This document shows, one piece after another, positions 16,657 to 30,373 of a stretch of 45,925 bases of DNA. A model generated the notes under the pieces. That model saw nothing but the letters and a program-made list of their open reading frames with translations, searched no databases and had not been told where the DNA came from. The position numbers and the translations under genes are program-made. Position 1 is the first letter of the stretch. The number at the start of each line of letters is the position of its first letter. Location of the stretch: the NCBI GenBank assembly GCA_011772965.1, contig WVYN01000048.1:4455-50379 (forward strand), written 5' to 3'. This DNA is from Gammaproteobacteria bacterium (GTDB lineage Bacteria > Pseudomonadota > Gammaproteobacteria > Eutrophobiales > Eutrophobiaceae).

Positions 16657-17447
16657 ACAGCGATGGGTGCCTTGATAGCTGGATAGCTTTCATAACCGAT
16701 TAACTCAAAGTCTTCGTATTTGAAATCAAAGATCGATGTCACCTCCGGGTTGATCTTCATTACCGGCAACGGCAAGGGTTTGCGCGATAACTGTTCGTCT
16801 ACCTGTTCCAGGTGATTGACATAGAGATGGGCATCACCGAAGGTATGTACGAATTCGCCCGGTTGCAGACCGCAAACCTGTGCGATCATCATCGTTAATA
16901 ATGAGTACGAGGCAATGTTAAAGGGCACACCGAGGAAGATGTCTGCGCTGCGCTGATATAACTGGCAGGACAACTGGCCGTTGCTCAGGTAAAACTGGAA
17001 GAACGCGTGACAGGGCATGAGTGCCATCTTCTCCAGTTCGCCGACGTTCCAGGCACTGACGATCAAGCGCCGGGAATCCGGATTGGTCTTGATCAATTCG
17101 ATCACGTTTTTGATTTGATCTACTGTTTTACCGTCTGCGGTTTTCCAATGGCGCCATTGCGCACCATAGACCGGTCCCAGATTACCATCTGCATCTGCCC
17201 ACTCGTCCCAGATGCTGACACCGTGATCCTTTAGATACTTGATGTTGGTATCGCCATTTAAAAACCAGAGCAGTTCATGGATGATGGACTTGAAATGCAA
17301 TTTCTTGGTGGTGATGGCCGGGAAGCTTTCGCTGATATCAAAACGCATCTGGTAACCAAACACACTGAGCGTTCCCGTGCCGGTGCGGTCTTCCTTTTTC
17401 TTGCCGTGGGTTTTTACGTGCCGCATGAATTCCAGGTATTGTTCCAT
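16653..17447 (-). CDS. thyA: Thymidylate synthase
   Basis: This is a 264-residue enzyme, the same length as E. coli ThyA, converting dUMP to dTMP with methylenetetrahydrofolate. The catalytic Cys146 lies in [13 protein letters not shown], followed by [22 protein letters not shown] upstream supports the ATG. It sits 12 bases after lgt and overlaps folA by 4 bases, forming an lgt-thyA-folA operon as in many gammaproteobacteria. Confidence 0.96.
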   Translation of the reverse strand: MEQYLEFMRHVKTHGKKKEDRTGTGTLSVFGYQMRFDISESFPAITTKKLHFKSIIHELLWFLNGDTNIKYLKDHGVSIWDEWADADGNLGPVYGAQWRHWKTADGKTVDQIKNVIELIKTNPDSRRLIVSAWNVGELEKMALMPCHAFFQFYLSNGQLSCQLYQRSADIFLGVPFNIASYSLLTMMIAQVCGLQPGEFVHTFGDAHLYVNHLEQVDEQLSRKPLPLPVMKINPEVTSIFDFKYEDFELIGYESYPAIKAPIAV

Positions 17448-17459
17448 TTACTACTCCCT

Positions 17460-18263
17460 TTAAACCATTTGCTGAATGACCTTGCCCCTGACATAGGCGA
17501 TGACCAGTAATATAACACCCAGGATGATCATCGGTAACGACAGTACCTGTCCCATCGTCAACCAGTCCCAGGCGAGGTAACCGTTGTTGGGTTCGGGTTC
17601 GCGCACGAACTCTATCAGGCCGCGGAACACGCCATAGCCCAGCAGGAATAATCCGGATGCGGCCATCAACGGCCGCGGTTTCGAGGTAAACCACCAGAGA
17701 ATAATAAACAAAAGCAGTCCTTCGAGCAGGGCCTCATATAACTGCGAGGGATGGCGCGGGATGCCGCCTGCCCGCGGGTCCGGAAACACCATGGCCCAGG
17801 GCAGCATGCTTGGCGTGCCCCAGAGTTCACCGTTGATAAAGTTGGCGATGCGGCCGAAGAACAAACCCAGCGGCGCCACTGGTGCGACGAAATCACTGAC
17901 CGTGAAAAACAGCTTGCCGTATTTTTTGGCGAAAAACAGCATGGCCGCAATTACACCGAGTAAACCGCCATGAAACGACATGCCGCCCTTGTTGATCATG
18001 AACACTTCCAGCGGGTTATCGAGGTAATACGGCAGGTTGTAAAACAACACCTCACCGAGGCGACCGCCGATCAGGATCCCGAGCGTGCTGTAAAACACCA
18101 GGTCTGCCACCTGGTCACCGCTCCACGATGGAGACTTCCTGGCACGAAGACTGCACAGCCACCAGGCTGTGAGGATGGCAACGACATAGCTGATCCCGTA
18201 CCAGCGCACATGCAAGGGACCGAGAGAAAAGGCGATGGGATCGATATTCGGGTAGGTCAGCAT
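17460..18263 (-). CDS. lgt: Prolipoprotein diacylglyceryl transferase
   Basis: This is a 267-residue inner-membrane enzyme transferring diacylglyceryl from phosphatidylglycerol to the lipobox Cys of prolipoproteins. The motifs GMSFHGGLLG, GRIANFINGELWG and RHPSQLYEALLEG contain the conserved catalytic His, Arg and Asn residues. About seven hydrophobic segments are visible. It is the first gene of the lgt-thyA-folA run and divergent from the YyaL-type gene, with about 126 bases between starts holding the promoters for both directions. Confidence 0.95.
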   Translation of the reverse strand: MLTYPNIDPIAFSLGPLHVRWYGISYVVAILTAWWLCSLRARKSPSWSGDQVADLVFYSTLGILIGGRLGEVLFYNLPYYLDNPLEVFMINKGGMSFHGGLLGVIAAMLFFAKKYGKLFFTVSDFVAPVAPLGLFFGRIANFINGELWGTPSMLPWAMVFPDPRAGGIPRHPSQLYEALLEGLLLFIILWWFTSKPRPLMAASGLFLLGYGVFRGLIEFVREPEPNNGYLAWDWLTMGQVLSLPMIILGVILLVIAYVRGKVIQQMV

Positions 18264-18389
18264 GGGCGCTTATATTAACATCTCGCGCTTTGGCGTTCCC
18301 TGACGATTTCAAGCGTCCGCCGGGGTGTGGGCGCTACCGTGAATACGTTATAGTGCGGGCTCATTTCAACCGGCGACAAGCACCGCAAC

Positions 18390-20450
18390 ATGACGAGCAA
18401 ACACACCAACGCGCTGATCAACGAGACCTCTCCTTATTTATTGCAGCATGCCAACAACCCGGTGGACTGGTATCCCTGGGGCGAGGAGGCACTGGAAAAA
18501 GCACGCACGGAAAACAAGCCGATCCTACTCTCGGTGGGTTATTCCGCCTGTCACTGGTGCCACGTGATGGCCCACGAGTCCTTCGAGGACGAGGAAACCG
18601 CCGCCATCATGAACAAGCATTTCATTAATATTAAGGTTGACCGCGAGGAACGCCCGGACATCGACAAGATCTACCAGATGGCACAGCATCTCCTGACCCA
18701 GCGTACCGGCGGCTGGCCACTGACCATGTTTCTGACCCCCGATGACCAGCTGCCGTTCTTCGGCGGCACTTACTTCCCGCCCGAACCGCGTTACGGCATG
18801 CCCGGTTTCAAGGACGTGCTGAAGCGAATCGCCGGTTTTTATGTCAGTGAGCGTGAATCGATCAAGAAGCAAAACCGCTCAGTGAAAGACGCGCTGGATC
18901 GCATCGGCCAGACGCCGGCCGTGGAAACGGCGCTGCAACTGGACAGCACGCCCATGGACCAGGCCGTCCGGCAACTGGAGGACAGTTTTGACTCGCGGCA
19001 CGGCGGTTTCGGGCCTGCGCCGAAATTCCCGCACCCGTCCAACCTCGACTTTCTGCTGCGGATGGCTGCCGATGACCCGGACAACAATGGCCTGGCGACG
19101 ATGATTGACACTACGTTCCGGAAGATGGCGCTGGGCGGGGTCTACGACCAAGTCGGTGGCGGCTTTTACCGTTACTCGGTGGATGACCACTGGGAGATCC
19201 CGCATTTCGAAAAGATGCTCTATGACAACGGGCCACTGCTGGGGCTTTATACCCGCGCCTGGCAATTGATCGGCCATCCTTTATACCAACGCATCGCCCG
19301 GGAAACCGCCGACTGGGTGATGCGGGACATACAATCCCCGGAGGGAGCGTATTACTCGACGCTGGACGCCGACTCCGAAGGGGTAGAAGGCAAATTCTAT
19401 ATCTGGGATCCGGAGGAGTTGAAGTCGCTGCTGGATGAAAAGGAATTTTCTACTATAAAACAATACTTTAACCTGCATCAGCCGGCCAATTTCGAGGGCC
19501 GCTGGCACCTGCACGTGACCCAGGGCCTGGACTACGTGGCCCAGCAAACCGGTCAGTCTATTGACGAGGTGTCCCGGTTGCTGATCAGCGCCCGGGGCAA
19601 GCTGCTGACCGCCCGCAACCAGCGGATCTGGCCCGGCCGCGATGAAAAGATCCTGACTTCCTGGAACGGCCTGATGATCACGGGCATGGCCCGGGCGGCC
19701 ATCGCCTTCAGCAACGAGGATTATTTCAACTCGGCCAACCGCTCCCTCGCCTTTATCCGCAACACGCTCTGGAAACAAGGCCACCTGTTGGCGACCTACA
19801 AGGACGGCAAGGCCCACCTGAACGCCTACCTGGATGATTACGCCTTCCTGGTCGAGGGCATTCTTGACCTGTTGTCCTGCCGCTGGGACAGTGACTGGCT
19901 GGCGTTTGCGATCGAACTCACCGACGCCATGCTGGCGAAGTTCGAGGACAGCGACGGCGGCGGGTTTTACTTCACCTCGCACGACCACGAGCAGCTGATC
20001 CAGCGCAACAAACCCTACATGGATGACGCCCTGCCGGCCGGCAATGCCGTCGCTGCCCGGGTGCTGTTGCAGCTTGGCCACCTGTTGGGAAAGACTGATT
20101 ACCTGACTGCAGGTGAGCGTTCACTTAAGTCCGCCTGGACCTTAATCGGCCATTTCCCGGTCGGGCACTGCACTTTTTTGACTGCCTTGAAGGATTATTT
20201 GCGGCCACCGCGCCAGATCATCATCCGCGGCAGTGGTGATGAGCTTGGCCAGTGGCAGCAAACCGCGCAGGGTGAGTCGGGAGTCTATGATCTCATCTAC
20301 GCCATCCCGGATGCTGAAACCCGGCTGCCCGGGATCCTCAATCAGCGCGAGCCCGGGGCCGAAACCCGGGCCTATATCTGCACCGGGATCCAATGCCTGA
20401 CCCCGTTAAATCGGCTTGATTTACTGTCTAAAAACCTAAAAAATGACTGA
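18390..20450 (+). CDS. YyaL/SPATA20-type thioredoxin-domain protein (DUF255)
   Basis: This is a 686-residue protein with an N-terminal thioredoxin-like domain (residues 1-165) carrying [16 protein letters not shown], with the Cys54/Cys57 pair. An alpha/alpha toroid resembling N-acylglucosamine epimerase or cellobiose epimerase folds makes up the rest ([34 protein letters not shown]). The full domain set and normal length suggest an intact gene. The biochemical role is unsettled for the family. It is GC-richer than many neighbours. No strong ribosome binding site was seen. Confidence 0.88.
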   Translation: MTSKHTNALINETSPYLLQHANNPVDWYPWGEEALEKARTENKPILLSVGYSACHWCHVMAHESFEDEETAAIMNKHFINIKVDREERPDIDKIYQMAQHLLTQRTGGWPLTMFLTPDDQLPFFGGTYFPPEPRYGMPGFKDVLKRIAGFYVSERESIKKQNRSVKDALDRIGQTPAVETALQLDSTPMDQAVRQLEDSFDSRHGGFGPAPKFPHPSNLDFLLRMAADDPDNNGLATMIDTTFRKMALGGVYDQVGGGFYRYSVDDHWEIPHFEKMLYDNGPLLGLYTRAWQLIGHPLYQRIARETADWVMRDIQSPEGAYYSTLDADSEGVEGKFYIWDPEELKSLLDEKEFSTIKQYFNLHQPANFEGRWHLHVTQGLDYVAQQTGQSIDEVSRLLISARGKLLTARNQRIWPGRDEKILTSWNGLMITGMARAAIAFSNEDYFNSANRSLAFIRNTLWKQGHLLATYKDGKAHLNAYLDDYAFLVEGILDLLSCRWDSDWLAFAIELTDAMLAKFEDSDGGGFYFTSHDHEQLIQRNKPYMDDALPAGNAVAARVLLQLGHLLGKTDYLTAGERSLKSAWTLIGHFPVGHCTFLTALKDYLRPPRQIIIRGSGDELGQWQQTAQGESGVYDLIYAIPDAETRLPGILNQREPGAETRAYICTGIQCLTPLNRLDLLSKNLKND

Positions 20451-20503
20451 TAGGTTTAACACGTTTTTATTGCAACGCAGCATTGTTAGCCAGCAGGTTA
20501 ACC

Positions 20504-20536
20504 TCTCCCGGCAGTCGTCTCGGGAGATTCCGTTTT
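20504..20536 (+). terminator. Probable terminator after the YyaL-type gene
   Basis: TCTCCCG (20504-20510) pairs with CGGGAGA (20521-20527), then TTCCGTTTT. It is 54 bases past the stop, with a 10-base loop and an imperfect T tract. Confidence 0.5.
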
Positions 20537-20634
20537 GTAATAAAACCAAATACATTGAGGTTGTGTTTCGCCTCTGCCCGGAAAATCATGCTTAAAAAAA
20601 GATTTGGGGGCAAATAATCTGAGGAGGAGGTTGT

Positions 20635-22437
20635 ATGGCTTCAAAGAATAAGAAACTTAATGACTGGGTCGATAAGGTGGCGGCCCTTTGTGAACCGGAC
20701 AATGTGGTCTGGTGTGATGGGTCAGAAGAAGAATACGACCGGATGTGGGATATCCTGGTCAAAGGCGGCACCGCCAAGCGCCTGGATGACAAGAAACGAC
20801 CCAACAGTTACTACTGCCGTTCCGTCCCTGAAGACGTGGCGCGAGTGGAAGACCGGACCTACATCTGTTCACAAAAGCAAGAAGGTGCCGGACCCACCAA
20901 TAACTGGGCGGACCCGAAGGAAATGCGCGAAACCCTCAACGACCTGTTCACGGGTTGCATGAAGGGCCGCACCATGTATGTGATTCCCTTCAGCATGGGA
21001 CCCATCGGCTCACCCATTTCCCACATCGGAGTGGAACTCACCGATTCACCTTACGTGGTCACCAACATGCACATCATGACCCGCGTCGGTACCAAGGTGC
21101 TGGATGCGCTGGGCGAAGATGGCGAATTTGTGCCCTGTATCCACTCTGTGGGCGCACCGCTGGAAAAGGGACAAAAAGACGTGGCCTGGCCCTGCAATAC
21201 CACGAAATACATCGTGCATTTCCCCGAGACCCGCGAGATCTGGTCTTATGGATCCGGCTACGGCGGTAACGCTTTGCTGGGCAAGAAGTGTTTCGCCCTG
21301 CGCATTGCCTCGGTCATGGGCCGCGACGAGGGCTGGCTTGCCGAGCATATGCTGATCCTGAAATTGACCAGCCCGGAGGGCAAGGTCCGTTATGTGGCCG
21401 GTGCCTTCCCCAGTGCCTGTGGCAAGACCAACCTGGCCATGCTGACCCCGACCATCCCGGGCTGGGAGGTCGAGACTATTGGCGACGACATCTGCTGGAT
21501 GAAGTTCGGTGACGATGGCCGGCTCTATGCCATCAATCCCGAAACCGGTTTCTTCGGCGTGGCGCCGGGCACCAGCATGGACTCCAACCCGAACGCGATT
21601 CGGGCGCTGGAAAAGAACTCGGTATTTACCAATGTTGCCGAAACCGACGACGGTGATGTCTGGTGGGAAGACATGACAAAGGAAAAACCGAGCCACCTCA
21701 CCGACTGGAAAGGCAATGACTGGACCCCGGAATCCGAGACTCCGGCGGCCCACCCGAATGCCCGCTTTACCTGTCCGGCCAGCCAGTGCCCGGTAATAGC
21801 CGATGAGTGGGAAGACCCCAAAGGTGTGCCCATCAGCGCCATCATGTTCGGTGCCCGCCGCGCTACGGTAGTGCCGCTGGTCAATGAGGGCCGCGACTGG
21901 AGACACGGTACGTTCCTCGGCACGATTGTCGCCAGCGAGATGACTGCGGCCGCCTTTGGAAAAATCGGCCAGTTGCGCCGTGACCCGATGGCCATGCTGC
22001 CTTTCTGCGGTTACAACATGGCCGACTATTGGGATCACTGGCTGAAGATGGGCAAGAAAGCCGGCGCCAAACTGCCAAAGATTTATTACGTTAACTGGTT
22101 CCGCAAAGACGATGACGGCAAGTTTATGTGGCCTGGCTTTGGTGAAAACAGCCGCGTGCTGAAATGGATCTTCGAACGTTGCGAAGGCACCGGTGATGCA
22201 GTTGAAACACCGATTGGTAACCTGCCGACCATGGACGCCCTCGAATTTGATGGACTTGGTGTGACCGATAATGACAAGGCTACGCTGTTGCGCGTTGATG
22301 TGGACGGGTGGCTCAGTGAAATCCCGTTGATCCGGGAATACTACGAGTCATTCGGCGATCATTTACCGCAGGAACTGGTCAAGGAACTGGATGACCTGGA
22401 AAAACGGCTTGAACAATCCAAGTCGGCAGTTGCCTGA
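20635..22437 (+). CDS. pckG: Phosphoenolpyruvate carboxykinase (GTP)
   Basis: This is a 600-residue GTP-dependent PEPCK interconverting oxaloacetate and PEP + CO2. The P-loop [13 protein letters not shown] at 258-270 with the hyper-reactive Cys262 is specific to the GTP type. The substrate/metal motifs [20 protein letters not shown] and [12 protein letters not shown] are present. A strong GGAGGAGG lies just upstream of the ATG. It is monocistronic, ended by the clear terminator at 22484. With pyruvate kinase elsewhere in the window it sets flux at the PEP-pyruvate-oxaloacetate node. Confidence 0.96.
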   Translation: MASKNKKLNDWVDKVAALCEPDNVVWCDGSEEEYDRMWDILVKGGTAKRLDDKKRPNSYYCRSVPEDVARVEDRTYICSQKQEGAGPTNNWADPKEMRETLNDLFTGCMKGRTMYVIPFSMGPIGSPISHIGVELTDSPYVVTNMHIMTRVGTKVLDALGEDGEFVPCIHSVGAPLEKGQKDVAWPCNTTKYIVHFPETREIWSYGSGYGGNALLGKKCFALRIASVMGRDEGWLAEHMLILKLTSPEGKVRYVAGAFPSACGKTNLAMLTPTIPGWEVETIGDDICWMKFGDDGRLYAINPETGFFGVAPGTSMDSNPNAIRALEKNSVFTNVAETDDGDVWWEDMTKEKPSHLTDWKGNDWTPESETPAAHPNARFTCPASQCPVIADEWEDPKGVPISAIMFGARRATVVPLVNEGRDWRHGTFLGTIVASEMTAAAFGKIGQLRRDPMAMLPFCGYNMADYWDHWLKMGKKAGAKLPKIYYVNWFRKDDDGKFMWPGFGENSRVLKWIFERCEGTGDAVETPIGNLPTMDALEFDGLGVTDNDKATLLRVDVDGWLSEIPLIREYYESFGDHLPQELVKELDDLEKRLEQSKSAVA

Positions 22438-22483
22438 TGTAACAATACAGCCACGTTTTACGACGTTGGAACATAACTAACAG

Positions 22484-22510
22484 AAACCCGCTCCCCGGAG
22501 CGGGTTTTTT
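22484..22510 (+). terminator. Rho-independent terminator after pckG
   Basis: AAACCCGCTC (22484-22493) pairs perfectly with GAGCGGGTTT (22498-22507) and runs into a T6 tract (22505-22510), 46 bases after the pckG stop. Confidence 0.92.
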
Positions 22511-22537
22511 ACAATAATTATAAAAACCGAGGAATTA

Positions 22538-22954
22538 ATGATGATTGAAATGACGCTCGAGCTTGCTGAGGCAGTTGGAATGGCGGCCTTGAAAAAGGCA
22601 GCACAGATCAAACGGCCGATGAGTGTATCCATCGTCGATGAATCCGGACGCCTGGTTTTCTATTCACGTATGGACGGCGCGGGTTATTTTACCTTTGATA
22701 CGTCACGGGCCAAGGCCATGGCAGCGGCATCATTCAAACGCTCGACGCTGGAGATCACACAAAATAAGGATCTGAACCCGTTGCTCTGGTACTCATTGCC
22801 AAGCGTGGTACCGGCACAGGCCCTGCCCAGTCCGGGTGGCTTACCCATCAAGAAAGACGGGCGGGTGATCGGCGCGATTGGATTGGGCGGCGGTTCACCG
22901 GAAGAAGATCACGATTGTGCTATAGCCGGCGCCATGGTCGCAGGCAAACAGTAA
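22538..22954 (+). CDS. GlcG/HbpS family protein
   Basis: This is a 138-residue protein covering the single GlcG/HbpS (PF03928-type) domain, with VSIVDESGRLVFYSRMDGA and the C-terminal GAIGLGGGSPEEDHDCAIAG. Family members bind heme or small organic ligands, or act as accessory proteins of glycolate/diol metabolism. No enzyme is established. It has no signal peptide and is probably cytosolic. GAGG precedes the ATG at 22538. It is a lone gene following the pckG terminator. Confidence 0.85.
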   Translation: MMIEMTLELAEAVGMAALKKAAQIKRPMSVSIVDESGRLVFYSRMDGAGYFTFDTSRAKAMAAASFKRSTLEITQNKDLNPLLWYSLPSVVPAQALPSPGGLPIKKDGRVIGAIGLGGGSPEEDHDCAIAGAMVAGKQ

Positions 22955-22963
22955 CTACTAAGT

Positions 22964-23203
22964 TTATTTCAGGGCTACGCCATACCGTTTGCAGTGATCG
23001 GGCAGCAGCAGGCGGGACTGAAGCCCGAGCCGATAGCCGCACGCGGGACATTTCTGGCTGAACTGGACGAAGCCCGCCAGAACGAACGGTGTAACCAGGA
23101 CCAGCAAGATAATTGTTGCAGTAGCCTGGCTCAAGCCGATCAATAGATCCAGGATCACAGCCATCAGCAGGCCAGACATGGTTATTACAAACAGGCTGAC
23201 CAT
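22964..23203 (-). CDS. Small membrane protein with zinc-ribbon-like tail
   Basis: This is a 79-residue protein not assigned to a named family. Two hydrophobic segments (about residues 3-24 and 29-46) are followed by a short cytosolic tail with CPACG at 52-56 and a second His-Cys pair (PDHCKR), which could bind one zinc. It ends 9 bases from the convergent GlcG-like stop. The ribosome binding site is weak. It is considered real because of the coherent two-helix plus Cys-pair layout. Confidence 0.5.
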   Translation of the reverse strand: MVSLFVITMSGLLMAVILDLLIGLSQATATIILLVLVTPFVLAGFVQFSQKCPACGYRLGLQSRLLLPDHCKRYGVALK

Positions 23204-23282
23204 CCGTCTCTGCCACTGCTTTGATTCTGCCAGCTAATTCGCATCAAGTATGCTTTTGCCAGGCCTTGTTTGCATAAAGGCA

Positions 23283-24215
23283 CTAAATCGAGTAACTGAA
23301 ATTTTCCTCGAACTTGGCAAACAGTTCATCCTTGGTGTGCGCATGGTTTTGTGTACCGTTATGCTCAATATTAACCATGCCCATGAGTGCGGCCAGGCGA
23401 CCGGTGGTCTCCCAATCCATATCATTCATCAGTCCGTATAATATGCCAGCACGGAACGCATCTCCACAACCGGTCGGGTCCGTGATTACTTCCGGCATGG
23501 CAATCGGTATCTCGTAGAATTTTTCTTTCGTGTGTATGCGTGATCCTTCTGAACCACGGGTAACAATCAATGCCTCCAACCTGCCCTTGACATCATCAAG
23601 GCTAAGTCCTGTTTTCTTTTGAAACATTTGCCATTCATAGTCATTGAGCGTCATCCAGGTGGCTTGATCAACAAAATTGGTCAGCTCCTCGCCGTTAAAC
23701 ATAGGCATGCCCTGGCCGGGATCAAAAATAAACGGGATGTTGGCATCGGCAAATTGTGTAGCGTGCTCGATCATACCATCCCGACCATCCGGCGAAATGA
23801 TGCCAATGGAAATGTCCCTGGCATCTGTTACCTTGTTAAAGTGTGACATACCCATAGCCCCGGGATGAAACGCAGTGATCTGGTTATCATCCAGGTCGGT
23901 CGTGATAAAGGCCTGTGCCGTAAAAGTATCATCGATAACCTTGACATGGCTGCGATCGATTGAGTTATTGTCAATCCATCTTTCATACGGTTCGAAATCA
24001 TGGCCTACCGTCCCCATGGGCAACACCTGGCCTGATAACAAGTTAAGATTGTAGGCAATATTACCTGCGCAACCACCGAACTCCCGGCGCATGTCCGGCA
24101 CCATGAAGGAAACATTCAATATGTGAACCTTGTCCGGAAGGATGTGGTTTTTGAACTGGTCCGGAAAAACCATGATAGTGTCAAAGGCAAATGAACCACA
24201 AATTAGCGCTTTCAT
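23283..24215 (-). CDS. PfkB family sugar/nucleoside kinase
   Basis: This is a 310-residue ribokinase-fold kinase. The N-terminal GGCAGNIAYNL (substrate pocket) and C-terminal DPTGCGDAFRAGILYGL (anion hole and catalytic Asp) are both intact. It resembles proteobacterial proteins annotated as adenosine or carbohydrate kinases. The substrate cannot be told from sequence. AAGGG lies 9 bases before the ATG. Monocistronic, on the same strand as uvrA upstream. Confidence 0.88.
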   Translation of the reverse strand: MKALICGSFAFDTIMVFPDQFKNHILPDKVHILNVSFMVPDMRREFGGCAGNIAYNLNLLSGQVLPMGTVGHDFEPYERWIDNNSIDRSHVKVIDDTFTAQAFITTDLDDNQITAFHPGAMGMSHFNKVTDARDISIGIISPDGRDGMIEHATQFADANIPFIFDPGQGMPMFNGEELTNFVDQATWMTLNDYEWQMFQKKTGLSLDDVKGRLEALIVTRGSEGSRIHTKEKFYEIPIAMPEVITDPTGCGDAFRAGILYGLMNDMDWETTGRLAALMGMVNIEHNGTQNHAHTKDELFAKFEENFSYSI

Positions 24216-24311
24216 GTGGGAACCCTTATCGTTGATTTATTTTTTTCTAGGTTAAAGCCAATCCCGGTTTTCTTTCATATCACCTGAAACCTGTAGCCCG
24301 GGTTGTCGGTC

Positions 24312-27179
<2,868 letters not shown>

Positions 27180-27256
27180 GGAAACTTGTTTAGCCGGAAA
27201 AGAGGTAAACTGATACTATAATTGTTTTTGGCGGCCCGACGCAAAGAGAATTCCAA

Positions 27257-28480
27257 ATGTCCCCCGATTACCGCATGTCTCCCATGGAGCTTAGAAGCAG
27301 TATGGCGTTGTCTCTCATACTGTTCCTGCGCATGCTGGGTCTGTTTTTAATCCTGCCGGTGTTTGCACTCTATGCAGAAGACCTGGGTGATGCCACACCC
27401 ACCCTGGTGGGTCTTGCCCTGGGCAGCTACGGACTCACCCAGGCCTTGCTGCAAATACCATTCGGGATGATATCAGACCGCCTGGGAAGAAAACCGGTCA
27501 TCGTCGCCGGCCTGTTAATTTTCGTTGCTGGCAGCATCATTGCCGGACTGGGCGATTCCATCTACACGGTTATTCTGGGTCGGGCACTGCAGGGAGCCGG
27601 CGCCATTGCGGCCGCCGTGATTGCCTTGGCGGCAGACCTGACCCGTGATAACCAGCGCAGCAAAACCATGGCCATGATCGGGATCAGTGTTGGCGTGGCA
27701 ATTTCAATTGCCTTTGTCGGTGCACCGATCCTGAATACCTATATTGGCGTCCCGGGATTATTTTTCATGGCGGCAGGCCTGGCCCTGCTGGCCATCGTTG
27801 TCCTGCTCGGGCTGGTGCCGACACCGGAAAAGATCCAGGTAAGCAGTGTCCCCCGCCACACCGATAACCGGCTATTGAATGTGCTGACCAATCCCGTGCT
27901 GCTGCAGCTTTATATCGGTATCTTCGTGCTGCACATGCTGATTATGACCACCTTTGTGGTCTTGCCACTCAGCCTCAGGGACATTGCCGGGCTTGCCACC
28001 GCGCAGCATTGGCATGTTTACCTGCCGGTATTACTGATCTCGGCCCTGCTGATGATGCCCTGCATTATCATCAGCGAACACTATAACAAGGCCATTCTCA
28101 TTTTTATCATGGCCATCGGCCTGCTGGCGCTCTCCCAGTTTGGGCTCTACGGCTGGCACTACACCGTCATGCAGATCACAATTAGTATGACCCTGTTTTT
28201 CCTGGCCTTTAACTACCTTGAAGCAATATTGCCGTCCCTGATTTCCAGGGTCGCACCGGCACAGGACAAGGGAACTGCCCTGGGGGTATATTACACCAGC
28301 CAGTTCATCGGGATCTTCTTGGGCGGGGTCACCGGCGGTGCCATCCATGAGCACTACGGGCTGGAAAACGTCTTCCTGTTTGGCGGGGTCATTGCCTGTT
28401 GCTGGCTGCTAGCCTGCCTGTTATTGCCCGCCCCGGAGCTTAGCAGCAGGCGTGAAGAGTCCGGGTCATCTGGGGTATGA
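27257..28480 (+). CDS. MFS transporter, YajR-like
   Basis: This is a 407-residue, 12-helix major facilitator. Motif A GMISDRLGRKPVI follows the second helix. The start MSPDYRMSPMELRSS precedes the first helix, with AGAG about 8 bases upstream. It resembles the drug/proton antiporter type encoded between uvrA and ssb in many gammaproteobacteria. The substrate is unknown. It lacks the extra C-terminal ferredoxin-like domain of E. coli YajR. ssb follows 30 bases downstream and is probably cotranscribed. Confidence 0.88.
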   Translation: MSPDYRMSPMELRSSMALSLILFLRMLGLFLILPVFALYAEDLGDATPTLVGLALGSYGLTQALLQIPFGMISDRLGRKPVIVAGLLIFVAGSIIAGLGDSIYTVILGRALQGAGAIAAAVIALAADLTRDNQRSKTMAMIGISVGVAISIAFVGAPILNTYIGVPGLFFMAAGLALLAIVVLLGLVPTPEKIQVSSVPRHTDNRLLNVLTNPVLLQLYIGIFVLHMLIMTTFVVLPLSLRDIAGLATAQHWHVYLPVLLISALLMMPCIIISEHYNKAILIFIMAIGLLALSQFGLYGWHYTVMQITISMTLFFLAFNYLEAILPSLISRVAPAQDKGTALGVYYTSQFIGIFLGGVTGGAIHEHYGLENVFLFGGVIACCWLLACLLLPAPELSSRREESGSSGV

Positions 28481-28510
28481 TACACAGACAATAAATAAGG
28501 AGGAATTCCA

Positions 28511-28957
28511 ATGGCAAGAGGGGTAAACAAGGTCATTCTGATCGGCAACCTGGGCAATGATCCAGACATACGCTATACGCAGGGCGGCGCAGCGGTTGCC
28601 AATATCAGTCTTGCTACTGCCGAGTCCTGGCGTGACAAGGATTCCGGCGAACAACAGGAACGTACCGAATGGCACCGGATAGTTTTCTTCGGCCGGCTCG
28701 CGGAAATCGTTGGTGAATATCTCAAAAAAGGTTCGCAAATTTATGTCGAGGGCCGTTTGCAAACTCGCAAGTGGCAGGACAAGGAAGGAAAGGACCGTTA
28801 CACCACGGAAATCGTAGCCAATGATATGCAGATGCTGGGCTCACGTAGTGGCGGCTCTGCAAATTACGAACAATCCCCACCGAAAACAGAAGAAAGCAGC
28901 AGCTCATCAAAAGCGACTGCCACACAGGACGAGTTCGACGACGATATCCCCTTCTGA
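28511..28957 (+). CDS. ssb: Single-stranded DNA-binding protein
   Basis: This is a 148-residue protein with an N-terminal OB fold ([21 protein letters not shown], then [16 protein letters not shown]), a low-complexity Ser-rich linker and the acidic tip DDDIPF that recruits repair and replication partners. A strong AAGGAGG lies 7 bases before the ATG. It follows the MFS gene and sits near uvrA, a typical grouping. Confidence 0.96.
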   Translation: MARGVNKVILIGNLGNDPDIRYTQGGAAVANISLATAESWRDKDSGEQQERTEWHRIVFFGRLAEIVGEYLKKGSQIYVEGRLQTRKWQDKEGKDRYTTEIVANDMQMLGSRSGGSANYEQSPPKTEESSSSSKATATQDEFDDDIPF

Positions 28958-28974
28958 CAGTTTTAGTAAACGGT

Positions 28975-30303
28975 TCAGTAGATACCCGCCAGCCGCCTGA
29001 CCAGGTTGAAAAACCGCGAAATGATCTCCGGCACCTGCCGGCAGATCAGGCTGATGATCAGAATATTCATTATGGCCATAACCAGGAATATCTGCGGGAT
29101 AGAAAAACCCATGGATATCAGGCCAATTGTGAGTAATGCCGAAAGGACCATGAACAGTGCATTCAGAATATTATTGGCCGCGATGATCCGGGAGCGGATC
29201 TTCTCTGCACTCAGGTTTTGTACATAAGCGTACAATGGCACGATATACAATCCGCCAAAAAAACCAGTCAATGTCAGGTCAAACAGGATCCGCCAGTTAT
29301 CTAATGAATTCATGAAAAAGAATGCACCGTTTATCTTGCCCGGCGCAATCAATACTTCATAGGACAGATCAATAAAATAAAGATCTGTTGCAAACACACT
29401 AAGACCGATGGCCCCCAACACGCTGAGACCGGGCTCGATTTTTCTTGCAGAAATTTTTTCACACATCAATGAGCCTGTTCCTATACCAACAGAAAACGCT
29501 GTCAGAAGTATAGTGGTCACGTGTTCATTACCAAGTAGTATTTGTTTAGTGTAAGAAGGCACCAATGAAAGAAAGGTTGCGCCATAAAACCAGAACCAGG
29601 AAATACCGATAATGGCCCAGAAGATTTTCATGTTTTTCCGGGCATGGGCAATGATGTCCCAGGTTTTACGTAAAATATTCACACTGACTTCAAGTGATGG
29701 ATCTGCCGCCCTTGCAACCGGTATATGACGGCTGGCCAACCAGCCGCAGATGGCAACGGTGATTACCATGCAGGATACGTACCAGTTACCGCCGGGTTTG
29801 ATGGCAATCAGTACGCCCCCCAGTATGGTCCCGAACAGAATGGCAAGATAGGTTCCCATCTGAATCATGCCGTTACCGCCGGTCAGTTCTTCCGGCTTGA
29901 GATGCTGCGGCAGGATGCCGTACTTGAGAGGACCGAACAAGGTTGACTGTGTGCCCATGAGAAACAACACAAACATTAACAATGGCAGGCTCATCAGAAG
30001 ATAGGCTACAGTAGCCAACATCATGATCACGATTTCTGCCAGCTTAATACCACGAATGAGTTGTGATTTTTCATACTTATCGGCAATCTGGCCAGCAATG
30101 GCTGAAAACAGGAAAAACGGCAGGATGAATACACCGGCGGCTATAATTACCATGATACTGCTGTTCTGCTCTGCACCGGTCAGCGAAAAGGCGATGAAGA
30201 TAACCAGTGAATTCTTGAAAATATTGTCATTGAGTGCACCCAGTGACTGGGTGAGAAACAACGGCCCGAAACGTTTATTATAAATGAGCGTGAACTGAGT
30301 CAT
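28975..30303 (-). CDS. MFS transporter, LplT-like lysophospholipid transporter
   Basis: This is a 442-residue, 12-helix MFS protein. The start RFGPLFLTQSLGALNDNIFKNSLV is characteristic of LplT and of the N-terminal domain of bifunctional transporter-acyltransferases that import and reacylate lysophospholipids. Here only the transporter module is present and no acyltransferase gene is adjacent. Assignment to the family is firm; the substrate is inference. Confidence 0.85.
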   Translation of the reverse strand: MTQFTLIYNKRFGPLFLTQSLGALNDNIFKNSLVIFIAFSLTGAEQNSSIMVIIAAGVFILPFFLFSAIAGQIADKYEKSQLIRGIKLAEIVIMMLATVAYLLMSLPLLMFVLFLMGTQSTLFGPLKYGILPQHLKPEELTGGNGMIQMGTYLAILFGTILGGVLIAIKPGGNWYVSCMVITVAICGWLASRHIPVARAADPSLEVSVNILRKTWDIIAHARKNMKIFWAIIGISWFWFYGATFLSLVPSYTKQILLGNEHVTTILLTAFSVGIGTGSLMCEKISARKIEPGLSVLGAIGLSVFATDLYFIDLSYEVLIAPGKINGAFFFMNSLDNWRILFDLTLTGFFGGLYIVPLYAYVQNLSAEKIRSRIIAANNILNALFMVLSALLTIGLISMGFSIPQIFLVMAIMNILIISLICRQVPEIISRFFNLVRRLAGIY

Positions 30304-30373
30304 GAATGACCATTATTCATGGGGCAACGGTAAAAATAAACCTTTAAATATAATATATAGACAAACCTTATAA

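Noticed and set aside
27180-27256. Possible LexA box between uvrA and the MFS gene
   Set aside because: No CTG-N10-CAG palindrome is present in the 77-base interval.
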